Below, piece by piece: positions 63,325 to 64,000 of a stretch of DNA of 64,000 nucleotides. Below the pieces are notes generated by a model that was not told the DNA's origin, did no database searches, and saw nothing but the letters and a program-made list of their open reading frames with translations. The stretch covers positions 1,364,001-1,428,000 of the forward strand of contig NC_022584.1 of assembly GCF_000479335.1 (NCBI RefSeq), written 5' to 3'. How positions within the stretch are numbered: position 1 is the stretch's first letter; each line of letters begins with the position of its first letter. Both the position numbers and the translations under genes were made by a program. Source of the stretch: Streptococcus ilei. GTDB lineage: Bacteria > Bacillota > Bacilli > Lactobacillales > Streptococcaceae.

Positions 63325-64000
63325 CTTGAACCCTTTCTCATGAATTGGTAAAAGTTACGATAGTTGTCTAAAAAGATAGAATAGCTAAATTTGGTATCAT
63401 AATCCCTCTTTGCTTGAACAGCTAAAGAGGCTCTTTTCTCAGGATTTCCTGCCAACTCTTTAATTGCTTGCGCCAGGGCTTGCGGATCCTCAGCTGGAAC
63501 GAGGATCCCATTCTCAGAGTTCACTACTTCATTCACACCTGGAATATCTGTTGCAATCATCGTTTTACCGTTCATAAAGGCCTCGATTGCAACCAATCCA
63601 AATCCTTCAAAGACTGACGGAAGAACACAAAAGTCAAAGCTATTGATACACTCTACGACATCGCTTCGGTAGCCCAAAAAATGAATTCTTTCTTCCAGAT
63701 TTAGCTTTTTTGTTTGATTTATCAAATCATTTCTCAATTCTCCGTCACCGACAATAAACAGGAAGACACTTGGATTTGTCACAAGTGACATAGCTTCAAT
63801 CAGATAGGTCAACCCTTTTTGTTCGGATAAGCGAGCTATACAGCCTATTTTGATACCGTCACACTTAGTAATTTCATTTACTGTATGTTCACTGTGTTGC
63901 ATTTTCACTCCATTATAAATCACAACAGAGTTTTTTGACTTTACATCATTAAGGATATTTTCCTGGACAGCTTGGCTGACAGCAACCGTTCGAGCCTTTC
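63321..64000 (-). CDS. GT4 family glycosyltransferase, 5' end beyond window
   Basis: The frame continues from the right edge (VAVSQAVQENI followed by VVIYNGVKM) to a stop at 63321, about 225 codons visible. These are the second Rossmann half of a GT-B glycosyltransferase: IGCIARLSEQKGL, HFLGYRSDV, VLPSVFEGFGLVAIEAF and the donor-binding acidic pair spaced as EX7E. The first ATG within the window is not the start, because coding sequence is open to the edge. The polysaccharide locus continues upstream. Confidence 0.92.
   Translation of the reverse strand, partial: KARTVAVSQAVQENILNDVKSKNSVVIYNGVKMQHSEHTVNEITKCDGIKIGCIARLSEQKGLTYLIEAMSLVTNPSVFLFIVGDGELRNDLINQTKKLNLEERIHFLGYRSDVVECINSFDFCVLPSVFEGFGLVAIEAFMNGKTMIATDIPGVNEVVNSENGILVPAEDPQALAQAIKELAGNPEKRASLAVQAKRDYDTKFSYSIFLDNYRNFYQFMRKGSR

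Overview
The window is a chromosomal segment of an oral-type Streptococcus (mitis/sanguinis/parasanguinis area). The reasons are moderate-to-low GC, AGGAGG-type ribosome sites, TTGACA/TATAAT and extended -10 promoters, YSIRK and LPXTG surface proteins, a Pht histidine-triad protein with its AdcAII partner, pneumococcal-type PBP2a, BgaA, ClpC and CtsR, and a capsule locus with CDP-ribitol genes. The species cannot be fixed from sequence reading alone.

Layout. 1-2241: start of a sorbitol operon, with sorbitol-6-phosphate dehydrogenase followed by a PRD/BglG-type regulator that runs off the left edge, under a catabolite (cre) site. 2298-8411: housekeeping genes pgi, tadA, SRP RNA, purA, hslO and dusB. 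8601-11330: NAD salvage operon nadR-pnuC-Nudix (NrtR-like) behind a strong promoter and a palindrome. 11366-16260: a lipoprotein gene with its own putative operator, then the CtsR-controlled operon ctsR-clpC-ECF S component-DUF4430 lipoprotein. 16317-27107: two very large cell-wall glycosidases, a GH29 alpha-fucosidase and the BgaA beta-galactosidase, with a cre site upstream. 27296-33803: a small membrane export protein, rpsB-tsf, tRNA-Cys, a lipoprotein, rpmG-secE-nusG, and a zinc metallopeptidase. 34424-42119: pbp2a, an RluD-type pseudouridine synthase, and the zinc-uptake pair adcAII-pht under a perfect AdcR box. 42146-54304: three giant secreted or surface proteins, a Cna-B adhesin and two tandem GBS Bsp-like repeat proteins whose C-terminal hydrolases differ (C39-like and CHAP). 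54379-64000: distal part of a capsule or receptor-polysaccharide locus, transcribed leftward: GT4 (cut by the right edge), wecB, GT2, tarI, tarJ, wzx, a small ORF, wzy, glf and a galactofuranosyltransferase.

How the genes work together. The surface glycosidases, Cna-B adhesin and Bsp-repeat hydrolases suit life on host mucosa: release of galactose and fucose from glycans, attachment, and wall remodelling. The capsule genes imply a polymer containing ManNAc-derived sugar, ribitol phosphate and galactofuranose. AdcAII and Pht collect zinc under AdcR control. CcpA-type cre sites mark the sorbitol, pgi and bgaA promoters.

The most unusual structural signal is a pair of intergenic repeat families. 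Every one of the five convergent gene junctions in the window carries at least one copy, and none was seen at co-directional or divergent junctions. One copy supplies the last codons and stop of the pseudouridine synthase gene, and in another place one family appears to interrupt the other. Other points of interest are a DUF4430 lipoprotein coupled to an ECF S component in the heat-shock operon, the paired Bsp-repeat paralogues, leaderless-looking promoters for hslO and the rlu gene, and structured leaders before purA and nusG.
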